Assembly (NCBI RefSeq): GCF_000298195.1
Contig: NZ_BAHC01000180.1
Coordinates: 1-41,068 of the forward strand
Reading direction: 5' to 3'
DNA length: 41,068 bases
Source of the DNA: Gordonia rhizosphera NBRC 16068
GTDB taxonomy: Bacteria; Actinomycetota; Actinomycetes; Mycobacteriales; Mycobacteriaceae
The notes beneath the pieces were generated by a model, which ran no database searches, had not been told where the DNA came from, and saw only the letters and a program-made list of their open reading frames with translations. Both the position numbers and the translations under genes were made by a program. This document shows, piece by piece, positions 15,885 through 24,397 of this stretch. The number at the start of each line of letters is the position of its first letter. The stretch's first letter is position 1.

Positions 15885-16100
15885 CTAATCGTCGGTGCCC
15901 GGCAGCATCTCGATCGAGATCGGGACACCCGGTGCGATCAGCAGGCGGCAGGGTGCCTCGGTTCCCTGGTAGAGGCTCAGCCACTCATGTCCCCGGCTGC
16001 CCTCGGCGTAGACCGAGTCGAGCACACGATGCAGGCGTGCCTCCGCCTCCTTGGTGATGATGTAGCGCTGGTCGCCATATCGCAGATAACGGTCGGGCAC
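15885..16100 (-). CDS. Small conserved-looking protein, unknown function
   Basis: This is a 71-residue soluble protein starting MPDRYLRYGDQRYIITKEAE. It looks globular: a short strand pair, a helix (AEARLHRVLDSVY) and a C-terminal strand run (CRLLIAPGVPISIEML). I do not recognise the family. GTG 16100 is well supported by GGGAGGA five bases upstream; an in-frame ATG at 16169 would add an Arg-rich, unlikely N-terminus. It lies 29 bases upstream of nfo in the same direction, but nfo appears to have its own promoter. Confidence 0.65.
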   Translation of the reverse strand: MPDRYLRYGDQRYIITKEAEARLHRVLDSVYAEGSRGHEWLSLYQGTEAPCRLLIAPGVPISIEMLPGTDD

Positions 16101-16278
16101 TGCACTCCTCCCACGATTCGGTGGCGAGTCGCGATGATGCCGTCGACCCGCTGTGACGCCGATCACCATCCTACGGCCACAGCCCGATCGACACGGACTT
16201 CGCGCCGGTTTACGGGGCCACGAACGGCCGATGACAATTAGGCTGACGGAAGGTTAAGAGGCGAGGGCCCCGTCGCGG

Positions 16279-17469
16279 GTGTGGTGGGCAGGAAGACGGT
16301 TGAGCATTGACGAGGCGATAGACGCCGACCCGCCGAACGATCGCGGCCACCGACCGGGGGTCGAGCCGTTCCTCGACGATGTGGCCGCCGCCGCCGAGAT
16401 GGAGCCGGAACCGGAGAAGCGCCGGGACCTGACGATGGTGCGACGGATCGCGATCGTCGCGTGGATCGCGTTCATGGTCTACGAGTTCAGCGTCAGCGGA
16501 CTGGCCTTCGATCGCACCCGGCTCATCATCCTGCTCTGCCTGGGCATGCTGGCCGCCACGATCGGCCGGCGCAAGGCGATCAGCGTGATCGTCGACTGGC
16601 TGCCCTTCGCCCTGATCCTGCTCCTCTACGACTGGACCCGCGACGTCGCACGCATCGTCGACATGCCGACGCAGTGGTTTCTCGCCGCCGACGTCGACCA
16701 CGCCATCTTCGGTGTGAACCCCACCGTGTGGCTGCAAAGCCACATCAAGGATGCTTCGCCGCCGTGGTGGGAGGTCATCACCAGCGTCGTCTACATGTCG
16801 TACTTCATCGTCCCGTACGCGGCCGCGGCGGTGCTCTGGGTGCGCAACCGGGCGGCCTGGCGGCGATACGCGGCCTGTTTCGTGGCGACGACCTTCCTCG
16901 CGCTCGTCGGATACACGTTGGTGCCCGCCGCCCCGCCCTGGGCGGCGGCGCGATGTACCGCCGTCCAGGTCGCCGACCAACCCCGTGACCCGCAGTGCAT
17001 GGCAACCGAAACCGGTGCCGCCGGCGGTGGAATCCTCGGGGAGGTGACTCCGTCGAATCCGGACGCGGCCCCCTACGTCGAACGGATCTCGGCGCGCGGC
17101 TGGAACTACCTCAACATCCACGCGGCCTCCACCCTGGTCAAGGTCGGTCAGGGCAAGGCCAATCTGGTCGCCGCCGTCCCGTCACTGCACGCGGGTCTGA
17201 CGATGCTCCTCGCGCTGTTCATGTGGCCGCGGGTCAGGGCGTTGGGCAAGGCGTTGTTCATGGGCTACGCGATCGCGATGGCGTTCACGCTCGTCTACAC
17301 GGCCGAACACTACGTCTTCGACATCCTGCTCGGCTGGGCGTTGGCGGCCATCGTCATCGTCGTCGCGCGGGTGATCGACCGTCGGTGGATCCTCCCGCGA
17401 CAGCACCGGCGTGCGCGGGAGCGGACGGGCGATGTGCTCGTCGTCGGGGCAGAGGTGAAATCCCCGTAA
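16279..17469 (+). CDS. PAP2-family membrane phosphatase/phosphotransferase (Aur1/Ipt1-like)
   Basis: This protein of up to 396 residues has several membrane helices. It carries the PAP2_3 (inositolphosphotransferase-like) active-site motifs: PSLHAG with H304, and AEHYVFDILLG with H344 and D348. Members act on lipid phosphates or transfer phospho-head groups at the membrane surface. The loop between helices (about residues 220–285) has two cysteines, C234 and C249, that could form a disulphide outside. Two starts are possible: GTG 16279, or TTG 16300 with AGGA nearby. A TAGGCT hexamer at 16239–16244 could be the promoter. In a mycolate-containing host a role in phosphoinositide or envelope lipid synthesis is plausible but unproven. 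Confidence 0.8.
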   Translation: MWWAGRRLSIDEAIDADPPNDRGHRPGVEPFLDDVAAAAEMEPEPEKRRDLTMVRRIAIVAWIAFMVYEFSVSGLAFDRTRLIILLCLGMLAATIGRRKAISVIVDWLPFALILLLYDWTRDVARIVDMPTQWFLAADVDHAIFGVNPTVWLQSHIKDASPPWWEVITSVVYMSYFIVPYAAAAVLWVRNRAAWRRYAACFVATTFLALVGYTLVPAAPPWAAARCTAVQVADQPRDPQCMATETGAAGGGILGEVTPSNPDAAPYVERISARGWNYLNIHAASTLVKVGQGKANLVAAVPSLHAGLTMLLALFMWPRVRALGKALFMGYAIAMAFTLVYTAEHYVFDILLGWALAAIVIVVARVIDRRWILPRQHRRARERTGDVLVVGAEVKSP

Positions 17470-17472
17470 GCT
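17467..17472 (+). promoter_or_regulatory. Predicted -10 box of the DUF6153 gene (leaderless)
   Basis: TAAGCT overlaps the stop codon of the PAP2 gene and ends six bases before GTG 17479, with no ribosome-binding site between. Translational coupling to the PAP2 gene is an alternative explanation for the close spacing. Confidence 0.35.
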
Positions 17473-17478
17473 TGGCAG

Positions 17479-17880
17479 GTGCCGACCGTCATCGCCCGCC
17501 TTCGAGCCGCCGGTGCGGTGCGGGTGTACGTGCTGCTCGGCACCGTGATGGCCGTTCTGGTCATGCACGCCGGCGTCGGGCACGGCGATGCACGTGCGCA
17601 CGAGTGCGATTCGTCGCCGACCGCTCAGACGACGTCTGATTCCATCGACCGGCATCCCACGATCAGTGGGTCCGACGACTGCGACATGCCCGAGCACCCA
17701 TGTGTGTTCACCCGCGACGGGGACCCGGTGGTCACGCCGAAGGCGGTCTCGGTACTGGCGTGGGGATTCCCCATTCCGCTGCTGCTCGGCTCGATCCGCG
17801 GTCGGCGCATCCTGCGCACCGGGCGTCCACCTCCCTGGGTGATGCCGACCCATTCGCAACTCGCGGTGATCCGCTGCTGA
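17479..17880 (+). CDS. DUF6153-like small exported or membrane protein
   Basis: This 133-residue protein has an N-terminal hydrophobic helix (VYVLLGTVMAVLVMHAGVG) followed by a His/Cys/Asp-containing segment (HGDARAHECDSS, DDCDMPEHPCVF) and a second weak hydrophobic stretch near residue 95. This layout, placed before a DUF305 lipoprotein, resembles DUF6153 proteins of actinobacteria; the assignment is by eye. The His and Cys residues outside the membrane suggest metal binding, perhaps copper, which is an inference. GTG 17479 is supported by a -10-like hexamer six bases upstream. Confidence 0.6.
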   Translation: MPTVIARLRAAGAVRVYVLLGTVMAVLVMHAGVGHGDARAHECDSSPTAQTTSDSIDRHPTISGSDDCDMPEHPCVFTRDGDPVVTPKAVSVLAWGFPIPLLLGSIRGRRILRTGRPPPWVMPTHSQLAVIRC

Positions 17881-17974
17881 GGAGGCATCGGCGGGCCTTG
17901 CGTCCGTGATGCCGTCATCGTCGGCTGCCCTCCTCGGGCAGGCCGACCACTCACTCATGCAGAGGAATACACAC

Positions 17975-18577
17975 ATGAAGAAGAACACGATCCTGTGGTC
18001 GGCCGTCGTCGCCGTCACCCTGGTGGCGGGCTGCTCGACCGCCGACGAACCGTCGGCCGCCGAGTCGTCGACGCCCTCGCTGCCCATGCCGATGGCGTCG
18101 GGCAGCGCTTCGTCATCGACGGCGATGTCGTACAACGAGTACGACGTCTCGTTCAATCAGATGATGATTCCGCATCACCAGCAGGCCGTCGCGATGGCCG
18201 AACTGGTCGCCGACCGGACGACGACGGCCGCGGTGCGCGATCTGGCGACGCGCATCCAGGCCGCGCAGCAACCCGAGATCGACGAGATGACCGCCCGCCT
18301 GGCCGCGTGGGGTGTTGCCACGCCGTCAACGCACGAGGGTCACGCGATGCCGGGAACGATGACCGACGACGACATGTCGGCGCTTGCGGCAGCCGACGGA
18401 ACCGCTTTCGACCGGCTGTGGCTGCAACAGATGATCGCTCACCACCAGGGCGCGGTGGAGATGTCCGATGACGAACTCGCGGAGGGGATCGACCCCTCCT
18501 CACGCGAACTCGCGACTCGGATCAGGGTCGCCCAGCAGGCGGAGATCGACGAGATGAACCGGCTGCTGAACCCGTGA
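17975..18577 (+). CDS. DUF305 lipoprotein
   Basis: This 200-residue protein starts MKKNTILWSAVVAVTLVAGCS, a lipoprotein signal with lipobox LVAGC, so it should be anchored outside the membrane. The mature part is a ferritin-like helical DUF305 domain with two His pairs, MMIPHHQQAVAMAE and MIAHHQGAVEMS, and two matching RIQAAQQPEIDEM and RIRVAQQAEIDEM helices, showing an internal duplication. DUF305 proteins are often linked to copper or other metal stress. ATG 17975 has AGAGGA nine bases upstream; ATG 17957 is less likely. It follows the DUF6153-like gene by 94 bases and is probably functionally linked to it. Confidence 0.88.
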   Translation: MKKNTILWSAVVAVTLVAGCSTADEPSAAESSTPSLPMPMASGSASSSTAMSYNEYDVSFNQMMIPHHQQAVAMAELVADRTTTAAVRDLATRIQAAQQPEIDEMTARLAAWGVATPSTHEGHAMPGTMTDDDMSALAAADGTAFDRLWLQQMIAHHQGAVEMSDDELAEGIDPSSRELATRIRVAQQAEIDEMNRLLNP

Positions 18578-18582
18578 GCGAT

Positions 18583-18629
18583 GGGTCGGGTGCCCGCAAC
18601 GTGTTCCGCGCGTGGTGGGCACCCGACCC
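18583..18629. terminator. Bidirectional hairpin between convergent genes
   Basis: GGGTCGGGTGCCC (18583–18595) and GGGCACCCGACCC (18617–18629) form a perfect 13-bp stem with a 21-base loop. It sits exactly between the DUF305 stop and the DUF4185 stop and can serve both. Confidence 0.65.
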
Positions 18630-18635
18630 GGTCGG

Positions 18636-19718
18636 TCAGGATCGGAGCAGCGGTAACCGCATCAGGTAGACCTGATAGCCCGTCGAGATCGAGTAGGTGA
18701 AGTAGAGCGTGCTGCCGGTCGACCACGGATGGATGTAGGGCGCGTACCCGCTGTACGGATTGTTCGCCGGCACCACGATCTCGCCGGAGGTCCACGGACC
18801 GGCGGGGTTGTCGGCGGTACGCATCACCACGCCGCGGTCGCTCTGTCCGAGGGAGATGAACTTGCCGAGGTAGTCGTTCCAGGCCACCGACAGTTCGCCG
18901 GTGGGTGCTCCCATCACCGGAGTGGCCGCATCCGGGTTGTTGCGCACCCAGCGCCCCCACGAGAAGTACTCGTAGGCGCCGAGGCGTTCGATGTTCTTCT
19001 GATCGACACGGGCGAGATAGACTGCGCCCCAACGGCCATCCGGGGTGCCGTACGTGTAGACGGTGTCGCCGACCTTGAGATAGGCGACCATCTGGAACTT
19101 CTTGTTCCCGCCACCGTTGGGGCGGAAGGCGTTGACGGCGCGCCAATTCGAACCGTTGTCGGTGGAGACGGTCAGGCCGGACCAATTCGTGTACCAGATG
19201 CCGGGCTGCGCCCAGTGGCGGACCGACATGACGTTGAGGTATTGCTTGCCGTTGGCGGCGACACCTCCGGTCGGGATGATGGTGATCTCTTTGTGCACGT
19301 TCGGCTTCAGCAGACGCTTGGCGTGTCCGGGCGGACCGGCGTGGGAGGTGAACGACATCCCGTCGGCGAGGTAGCGGTCGGAGCTGCGCAGCAGGACATT
19401 GGAACGCCAGTAGAACAGATCGCCGTAGAGCAGCGACCAGCCGTTGAACGACTGTGTGTCACCGAAGGCGGTCAGGATCTCCCCGTGGCCGTTGTCCCAC
19501 ATGACACCCAGATCGGTGCCGACGATGTCGTAGCGTGCGATCGTGTCGTTGAGCGAGAACGGCCCCGTCAGCCGCGTGACCATCGACGCCGGGCCCGCGG
19601 CCACCGGACCGGCCTGTGCCACCGGTGCCGTCACCACGCCCACGCCGAGCGCGGCCGTCAGCGACAACGCGGCCACACCGGATTTCCATCGTCGCGATCG
19701 CAGGATGCGCCCCACCAT
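18636..19718 (-). CDS. Secreted DUF4185 protein, putative endo-D-arabinanase
   Basis: This 360-residue protein has a Sec signal peptide (RSRRWKSGVAALSLTAALGVGVV, cleavage near AQAGPV). The mature part reads as a five-bladed beta-propeller-like DUF4185 domain: DLGVMWDNGHGEILTAFGDT, LLRSSDRYLADGM, TGELSVAWNDYLGKFISL and YIHPWS. DUF4185 members from actinobacteria and gut bacteria have been described as endo-D-arabinanases (GH183) that cut the arabinan of arabinogalactan. The acidic residues in the first blade (D-x5-D, GD) are candidate catalytic groups. A TAGGGT hexamer six bases upstream of the ATG predicts a leaderless mRNA. A role in remodelling the organism's own cell wall is the likely job. 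Confidence 0.82.
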   Translation of the reverse strand: MVGRILRSRRWKSGVAALSLTAALGVGVVTAPVAQAGPVAAGPASMVTRLTGPFSLNDTIARYDIVGTDLGVMWDNGHGEILTAFGDTQSFNGWSLLYGDLFYWRSNVLLRSSDRYLADGMSFTSHAGPPGHAKRLLKPNVHKEITIIPTGGVAANGKQYLNVMSVRHWAQPGIWYTNWSGLTVSTDNGSNWRAVNAFRPNGGGNKKFQMVAYLKVGDTVYTYGTPDGRWGAVYLARVDQKNIERLGAYEYFSWGRWVRNNPDAATPVMGAPTGELSVAWNDYLGKFISLGQSDRGVVMRTADNPAGPWTSGEIVVPANNPYSGYAPYIHPWSTGSTLYFTYSISTGYQVYLMRLPLLRS

Positions 19719-19724
19719 GGCGTG

Positions 19725-19730
19725 ACCCTA
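19725..19730 (-). promoter_or_regulatory. Predicted -10 box of the DUF4185 gene (leaderless)
   Basis: TAGGGT on the coding strand ends six bases before ATG 19718, with no ribosome-binding site. Confidence 0.45.
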
Positions 19731-19787
19731 TCAAGGCCGTACGGAGACCGCGCTGTAACCGAGTGGAGTGCGGTCGGAACTGCGGTC

Positions 19788-20675
19788 TCAGCCTTCGCTA
19801 TAGCGTCCGCGACGGTCGACGGTCGTGAAATCGATCTCGGCGGCCGCGTTGTCCACGCCGGTGACGAGGCCGACGCCGAACAGCCCGTCCCGGTCGTACA
19901 GGCGGGCCGTGCTCGTCGAGATGCCGTCTGCCTCGACATGGGTGTCGGCCTCGACCCCGATGCGGGACCCGACCGGCAGTCGGGTGAGCGAGACGGTCAG
20001 GTCGCAGTTGATGAAACCGATCCCGGTGGAACCCCAATTTCCCACGAGGCTCGTCGATTCCCCGCTGATCACGGCTCGCTGGAAGGGCGTCGGGTCCTCG
20101 CCGACCAGGGTGGACACCGCACGCGTCCACAGTCGTTTGCGACGGTTGTCCTGATGGGCGCCCATGTCCTGATCCCACTGCATCCGACCGCCGTCCCCGG
20201 CTCCCGGTCCCCCGGAACCGAACCACGGCAGCAGGTCGTCGGGTGTGGCCTCGGGCGGCCGGAAGCCGTCGTAGGTCCGTGTCCACCGCTCGCCCGGCGG
20301 ATTCGTGGACTCCTTGACGAACACGGTGGTGCTGCGCGCCACGTGGACCTCGGAGTCGCCGTGGCGCTGCACCACGTCGACCTCGGCCACCTTGATCCGC
20401 CCGCCGTCGCGGATGAGCCGCTCACGGGTGAACGTCGGTATCTCCCTGGCCACCTTGAACAAGTCGATGGTGAAGCGTGCGGGACGGAAGCCCGTGAGCG
20501 AGAAGCGTTCCTCCGCGGCCCGCGCGGCGACCGCGCAGACGGCCGGGCCGTTCAGGGTGCCGGGTGCCCACAGGCTGCGCGCGAATCGGGTCGGGGCGTA
20601 GGAGATCTGCGCGTCGTCGTCGGGATCGGTCTCCGCTGTGTGTGCTTCGCGTGCGAAAAAGGCGATCGACGACAC
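19788..20675 (-). CDS. Acyl-CoA thioesterase-like hotdog protein
   Basis: This 295-residue protein has the two-hotdog layout of TesB-like or 4HBT_3 thioesterases. The first half has GPAVCAVAARAAEE and RFTIDLFKVA, typical of the acyl-CoA thioesterase N-domain; the second has NCDLTVSLTRLPVGSRIGVEADTHV in two halves (NCDLTVSLTRLPVG and GVEADTHVEA), the usual C-domain pattern. It likely hydrolyses acyl-CoA esters. GTG 20675 is preferred because GAAGGGA lies six bases upstream; a TTG at 20702 is the alternative. It diverges from the HdeD-like gene. Confidence 0.78.
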   Translation of the reverse strand: MSSIAFFAREAHTAETDPDDDAQISYAPTRFARSLWAPGTLNGPAVCAVAARAAEERFSLTGFRPARFTIDLFKVAREIPTFTRERLIRDGGRIKVAEVDVVQRHGDSEVHVARSTTVFVKESTNPPGERWTRTYDGFRPPEATPDDLLPWFGSGGPGAGDGGRMQWDQDMGAHQDNRRKRLWTRAVSTLVGEDPTPFQRAVISGESTSLVGNWGSTGIGFINCDLTVSLTRLPVGSRIGVEADTHVEADGISTSTARLYDRDGLFGVGLVTGVDNAAAEIDFTTVDRRGRYSEG

Positions 20676-20729
20676 GAATTTCCCTTCTGTTCGGCGGGTC
20701 AATGTGGTGTCGAGCCCTGCGGATCGTAC

Positions 20730-20735
20730 TAACCT
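20730..20735 (+). promoter_or_regulatory. Predicted -10 box of the HdeD-like gene (leaderless)
   Basis: TAACCT ends six bases before ATG 20742. The divergent thioesterase gene has a conventional ribosome-binding site instead. Confidence 0.45.
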
Positions 20736-20741
20736 TCGGTC

Positions 20742-21305
20742 ATGACAATGGCAGATTACTCAAGGCAGATGCCGAACGAGGCGGTGGCCTTCGTCCGGAC
20801 GACCATGATCACCACCTCGATCATCGGAATCGTGCTGGGCATCATGATGCTCGTGTGGCCCAACGTCACGCTGTTGGTGATCGCGGTGCTATTCGGGATT
20901 TCGCTGATCGTCGCGGGCCTGTTCCGCATCTATGCGGCGTTCGCGGCGTCGCTGCTGTCCGGTGGGTGGCGTTTGCTGCTCGGCCTCGTCGGTGCGCTGA
21001 TTCTCGCGGCCGGGATCATCGCGCTGTTCAACCCGGAGAAGTCCCTGTGGCTGTTGGCGATCTTCATCGGTATCGCCTGGATTTTCCAGGGAGTCGCCGA
21101 TCTCGCACAAGCGATCACTGGGTCGATGCACGCACCCCGCTGGCTGTTGATTCTCTCCGGTGCCGTCTCGATCATCGCGGGCATCGTGATGATGACGATC
21201 CCGGGCCTGGCATGGACCGCCTTCGTGTGGATCGCCGCGATCATGCTGATCGTCATCAGCGTCGTCACGCTGTTCATCCTGCCGAAGAAGGTCGAGACCG
21301 TCTGA
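20742..21305 (+). CDS. HdeD-family (DUF308) membrane protein
   Basis: This 187-residue protein has six predicted membrane helices, arranged as three DUF308 hairpins, for example IIGIVLGIMMLVWPNVTLLVIA, LLGLVGALILAAGIIALF and LILSGAVSIIAGIVMM. The WP or NPE kink between helices of each pair is typical of HdeD proteins. In enterobacteria HdeD is linked to acid resistance; no activity is established in actinobacteria. ATG 20742 is supported by a -10 box with leaderless spacing. Confidence 0.85.
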   Translation: MTMADYSRQMPNEAVAFVRTTMITTSIIGIVLGIMMLVWPNVTLLVIAVLFGISLIVAGLFRIYAAFAASLLSGGWRLLLGLVGALILAAGIIALFNPEKSLWLLAIFIGIAWIFQGVADLAQAITGSMHAPRWLLILSGAVSIIAGIVMMTIPGLAWTAFVWIAAIMLIVISVVTLFILPKKVETV

Positions 21306-21315
21306 GGTCTCGACC
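21290..21315. terminator. Hairpin spanning the HdeD stop codon
   Basis: GGTCGAGACC (21290–21299) and GGTCTCGACC (21306–21315) form a perfect 10-bp stem whose six-base loop contains the TGA stop. It separates the convergent HdeD-like gene and the gene ending at 21331. Confidence 0.5.
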
Positions 21316-21330
21316 GAGTGCCGGATGACC

Positions 21331-21918
21331 TCAGGCCACGATGAGCCCGTCGATGGTGACCTCCGCCCGTGCGGTCGCCGTGTCGGCGGGTAATTCGTCG
21401 ATCAAGCGGTTGATCGCGACGAGCACGTCGTGACTGTGTGACAGTCGTGCGCTGTCGATGAGTGGCGTGTCGGCGGTCATCATGCGGACGGGATCGGCCT
21501 CTGCGCGGTGCGCGACCGCAGCCGCCAACAGTCGTTTGGCCTGTTGCGGATCGGTGTCCCACAGCGCGTCGGCGGTGGTCAGGTACAGGCGTACGGCGGG
21601 CGGGTAGTCGTGGAGGTGGAGCAGCGCCCACGCCCAGTGCTTGGCGACGTCGACGGTGTCGGACTGGGCCGGACCGTGGGTCCGGACATACTTGCCGTGC
21701 AGTTCCCGACACAGCGGCGTGGCATCGGCCCATAGGTGCAGATGCGACATGCACCGGACACAGTCGTGCAGGTTCGACAGGTACTTGACCGAGTACGGCC
21801 CCTCGCGGCGGGACCGGATCTCGCGGAGCACCGAGAACTCGGCCAGAGCGTGAGAGTATTCGCCGGCGGCCAGGAACGCCTCGGCCTCCACCTGCATCTC
21901 GTCGATCATCTTCATCAT
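21331..21918 (-). CDS. Helical TPR-like protein, unknown function
   Basis: This 195-residue soluble protein is almost entirely helical. Repeated helix pairs such as EAEAFLAAGEYSHALAEFSVL, DVAKHWAWALLHLHDYPPAV and LYLTTADALWDTDPQQAKRL follow a tetratricopeptide pattern, so it probably binds a partner protein. I do not recognise a specific family. Three ATG codons cluster at 21909–21918; the first is given. The open frame continues far upstream antisense to the next gene, and that extension is Arg-rich and not credible. No clear ribosome-binding site is visible. Confidence 0.65.
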   Translation of the reverse strand: MMKMIDEMQVEAEAFLAAGEYSHALAEFSVLREIRSRREGPYSVKYLSNLHDCVRCMSHLHLWADATPLCRELHGKYVRTHGPAQSDTVDVAKHWAWALLHLHDYPPAVRLYLTTADALWDTDPQQAKRLLAAAVAHRAEADPVRMMTADTPLIDSARLSHSHDVLVAINRLIDELPADTATARAEVTIDGLIVA

Positions 21919-22003
21919 TGTCGGGGACGCGGGCCGGTGATGGGCGATTTCGCGCGGAAACGGTGCCCAACCGAAACCGGGTACCCCTGGGAAATGCGAA
22001 GCG

Positions 22004-22037
22004 ACCGGGCCGCCACCCGATGAGGTGGCGGCCCGGT
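22004..22037 (-). terminator. Terminator of the Pro/Gly-rich membrane protein gene
   Basis: ACCGGGCCGCCACC (22004–22017) and GGTGGCGGCCCGGT (22024–22037) form a perfect 14-bp stem with a six-base loop, 33 bases after the stop at 22071. No U-tract follows. Confidence 0.7.
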
Positions 22038-22070
22038 CGTGTCGGTCAGGTGTGCGAGTACCGAAGCGGC

Positions 22071-23168
22071 TCAGTACTGCTGAGTCGGCGGGTAGGGCGG
22101 CGGCGCTGTCGGCGCGACCAGTCCGACGGGCACGATCTGTCCCCCGGTGAAGAAGCGGTAGGCGTAGACGCTCGACATGACCGTCAGCGGGAACGTCACC
22201 AGCAGACCCACCAGGCACAGTAGGGCACCCAGGATCAGCAGGCCGATGTTGGCGAGCGCGAGCAGGAGTAGCGGTCCGACGTTCTTGCTGATCACCGAGA
22301 AACTCGACTTGATCCCCTCGATCGGGTCGAGGTTGCGATCCACCACGAAGGTGATCGACCAGTAGGCCAGGAACGCGAAGATGATGCCCGGGATGATCAG
22401 CAGGATGAATCCGATCACCGTGCCGATGGCGACGAGTAGTGCGGTGAGGATGACCGGGCCGAACGGGATCCGGAAGAAGGCGCCGAAATCCGGCTTGGTG
22501 CCGCTGACCTCGTCGAGCGCACCTCGTGCGTAGGCGCCCTGGAAGATCCAGCCGACGACGGCCGCGATGATGCTGAAGATGGTCGAGATGGCCCAACCGC
22601 CGTCGCTGCCGGACAACGCCGAACCGATCCAGTTGATCGCCGACGTGACGACGCCACCGACCAGGATCACCAGGATCCAGGGCAGCGGGTTCTCCTTGTA
22701 TCGATTCCACGCGTAGCTGATGGCGGCGCCGACCGAGAACTCCGGCTGCGCCGGGGCGCCGTATCCGGCCGGCGGGTACCCGGGTGCGCCGTAACCGCCT
22801 TGAGGTGCGCCGTAACCGCCCTGTGGGGCGCCGTAGCCACCGGGGGTGCCGTAGCCACCCTGGGGGGTCCCATAACCGCCCTGGGGCGCTCCATATCCAC
22901 CCTGCTGGCTCCCGTATCCACCGCTCGGACCGCCTGCGGGAGGCGGGTATCCGCCGGGCGGCGGATACCCCGAGCCGGGCGGCGGCGGTGGGGTGCTCCC
23001 CGGCGGAGGGTAGGAGCCGGGCGGCGGCGACGACGGTGGCGGCGTTGACGGCGGCGGTCCCGAAGGGGGCGGATATCCGCCGCTTGCGTTGGGGTCCGGG
23101 GTTTGCCCGGAGGTCCCGCCGGCTGCGGAGTCAGAGTCGGGATTGTTCGGATCGGGCGGTGTGGTCAT
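22071..23168 (-). CDS. Membrane protein with Pro/Gly/Tyr-rich N-terminal repeats
   Basis: This 365-residue protein has two parts. Residues 1–142 are low complexity: first proline-rich ([22 protein letters not shown]), then about eight repeats of GGYGAPQ or close variants. Residues 145–345 form a membrane domain with about five to six helices, starting [21 protein letters not shown] and containing a P-G kink helix ([16 protein letters not shown]), as in DUF975/Yip1-like proteins. Similar Pro-rich membrane proteins are common in mycobacteria and relatives without known function. ATG 23168 is chosen because a -35/-10 pair lies just upstream at leaderless spacing; the longer frame to 23192 would include the promoter. 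Confidence 0.8.
   Translation of the reverse strand: MTTPPDPNNPDSDSAAGGTSGQTPDPNASGGYPPPSGPPPSTPPPSSPPPGSYPPPGSTPPPPPGSGYPPPGGYPPPAGGPSGGYGSQQGGYGAPQGGYGTPQGGYGTPGGYGAPQGGYGAPQGGYGAPGYPPAGYGAPAQPEFSVGAAISYAWNRYKENPLPWILVILVGGVVTSAINWIGSALSGSDGGWAISTIFSIIAAVVGWIFQGAYARGALDEVSGTKPDFGAFFRIPFGPVILTALLVAIGTVIGFILLIIPGIIFAFLAYWSITFVVDRNLDPIEGIKSSFSVISKNVGPLLLLALANIGLLILGALLCLVGLLVTFPLTVMSSVYAYRFFTGGQIVPVGLVAPTAPPPYPPTQQY
22755..22922 (-). repeat. In-gene tandem repeat encoding GGYG-x-x units
   Basis: About 168 bases encode eight copies of a six- to seven-residue unit ([27 protein letters not shown], ending AGYGAPA). Units are imperfect at the third codon positions, so this looks old, but it remains a likely site of copy-number change. 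Confidence 0.75.
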
Positions 23169-23175
23169 GGCAGGG

Positions 23176-23202
23176 AGAATACGGAACACCAACCGAGGTC
23201 AA
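23176..23202 (-). promoter_or_regulatory. Promoter of the Pro/Gly-rich membrane protein gene
   Basis: On the coding strand TTGACC (23202–23197) and TATTCT (23181–23176) are spaced by 15 bases, and ATG 23168 follows the -10 by seven. Both hexamers fit the housekeeping sigma consensus, although the spacer is short. The mRNA would be leaderless. Confidence 0.55.
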
Positions 23203-23316
23203 CAGTGTTTGGCGCCTGCGCGTCGTGTCATCGTCGTATGAATCCGGTGGATATGGCCGGGACCTTGGGCGGGTCTTTCGCCGTGTTGGTGGATCCGGTC
23301 GTCGGCGGCTGGCATC

Positions 23317-23835
23317 GTGATCACTGTGAACGACATCGGCAGCACCCCGGAAGGGTCGGACGGCGAGTACAGCCTCGATGACGACGACCAGCTCCAGCCG
23401 GAGGACACCCTTGACGACCGAGGCATCGACGACGTCCTCGACGAAGGGTTCTCACCGCCGGACCATCGGCCGAGCGGGGCGCGCCGCGGACTGACAACCG
23501 CCGAACAGCGAACGGGGGAGACGCTCGACGAACGACTCGCCGAGGAGACGCCCGACGTCGGCGCAACGGATCCGCTCGACGACGCCGAGAGGGACTGGCG
23601 CTCGCATGAATCCGACCGCGACGACGACTACGACGACACCGATCAGGCCGGTGTGCGGCGAGCCGGCCGACTGATCTCCCCGGACGAGGGCACCGGTGCG
23701 CACGACGATCAGGAATCCTTCGCCACCGACGTGGGTATCGACGGTGCGGGCGCGTCGGCCGAGGAGGCCGCGATGCACTACATCGATGCCGACGAGATGG
23801 AGGCGTCCGAACGCGCCGACAGCCAGGTGGACTGA
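23317..23835 (+). CDS. DUF5709 acidic protein
   Basis: This 172-residue, strongly acidic, largely disordered protein has the DUF5709 features by eye: SPPDHRPSGARRGLTTAEQ, GETLDERLAEETPD and a C-terminal SAEEAAMHYID. The function of the family is unknown; the members are soluble and found across actinobacteria. GTG 23317 is listed; an in-frame GTG three codons later (23326) is equally possible. No convincing ribosome-binding site is present. Confidence 0.75.
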   Translation: MITVNDIGSTPEGSDGEYSLDDDDQLQPEDTLDDRGIDDVLDEGFSPPDHRPSGARRGLTTAEQRTGETLDERLAEETPDVGATDPLDDAERDWRSHESDRDDDYDDTDQAGVRRAGRLISPDEGTGAHDDQESFATDVGIDGAGASAEEAAMHYIDADEMEASERADSQVD

Positions 23836-23868
23836 GGGGTTGCCTCCACGTCGGGGCGTGCGGACCTG

Positions 23869-24318
23869 TCAGTGTCTCGATTCCGCGAGAAGTTCCACGA
23901 CGTGGCTCCGCGCGCCCGCGGCATCGACGTGCAAGGACGAGAGTGTCTCCGACATGGCCGGGTCGGTGAACAACGCGAGCAGCAGATGCTCGGTACCGAT
24001 GAAATCGTGGCCCATCTCCACGGCGGTCGCCACGGTCGCCTCGAGCACTGATCTTGACCGGTCGTCGTAGGGCACAACGGATCTCCCGGCGTCCGTCTCG
24101 GTGCCAGGCGGCGACGATGACTCGACGGCCGCCGCGGCCGGGCTCGCCAGGTCGGTGCCCAGCGCGCGCAGCGTCAGATCGGCGAGGGACTCGGGAGCGG
24201 TGACCAACCCGCGGGCGATCTCGCCGAGGTGGTCGGCGGTGACGCGGAATTGTCGGTACTCCGTGATGTCATGGACGTCGTCGTCGCCGCGCGTGACCTC
24301 GTTGACAGCCCTTGCCAC
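23869..24318 (-). CDS. Stand-alone Clp N-terminal domain protein
   Basis: This predicted 149-residue protein contains one or two Clp repeat units without any ATPase domain. The clearest is the C-terminal part, DDRSRSVLEATVATAVEMG followed by HDFIGTEHLLLALFTDPAM, the Clp_N hallmark; the N-terminal part (FRVTADHLGEIARGLV) may be a degenerate first copy. Such ClpC-like N-domain proteins may compete for or modify adaptor and arginine-phosphate binding by ClpC. GTG 24318 is a best guess; CATCGT lies seven bases upstream on the coding strand, but the open frame continues. It diverges from egtB. Confidence 0.75.
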   Translation of the reverse strand: MARAVNEVTRGDDDVHDITEYRQFRVTADHLGEIARGLVTAPESLADLTLRALGTDLASPAAAAVESSSPPGTETDAGRSVVPYDDRSRSVLEATVATAVEMGHDFIGTEHLLLALFTDPAMSETLSSLHVDAAGARSHVVELLAESRH

Positions 24319-24397
24319 CGTGGTGACGATGGAGGCCAGGGTTGCCCGTCCGCCCCGGTTCACCCGACCGAGGCACACAGCACACGGGAGGTACCAA

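Noticed and set aside
17182..18156. Leftward open frame of 324 codons
   Set aside because: It is antisense to the PAP2, DUF6153 and DUF305 genes and shows no domain.
22755..22922. Regular short repeats that might suggest a CRISPR array
   Set aside because: They are in-frame codon repeats for GGYG units with no unique spacers.
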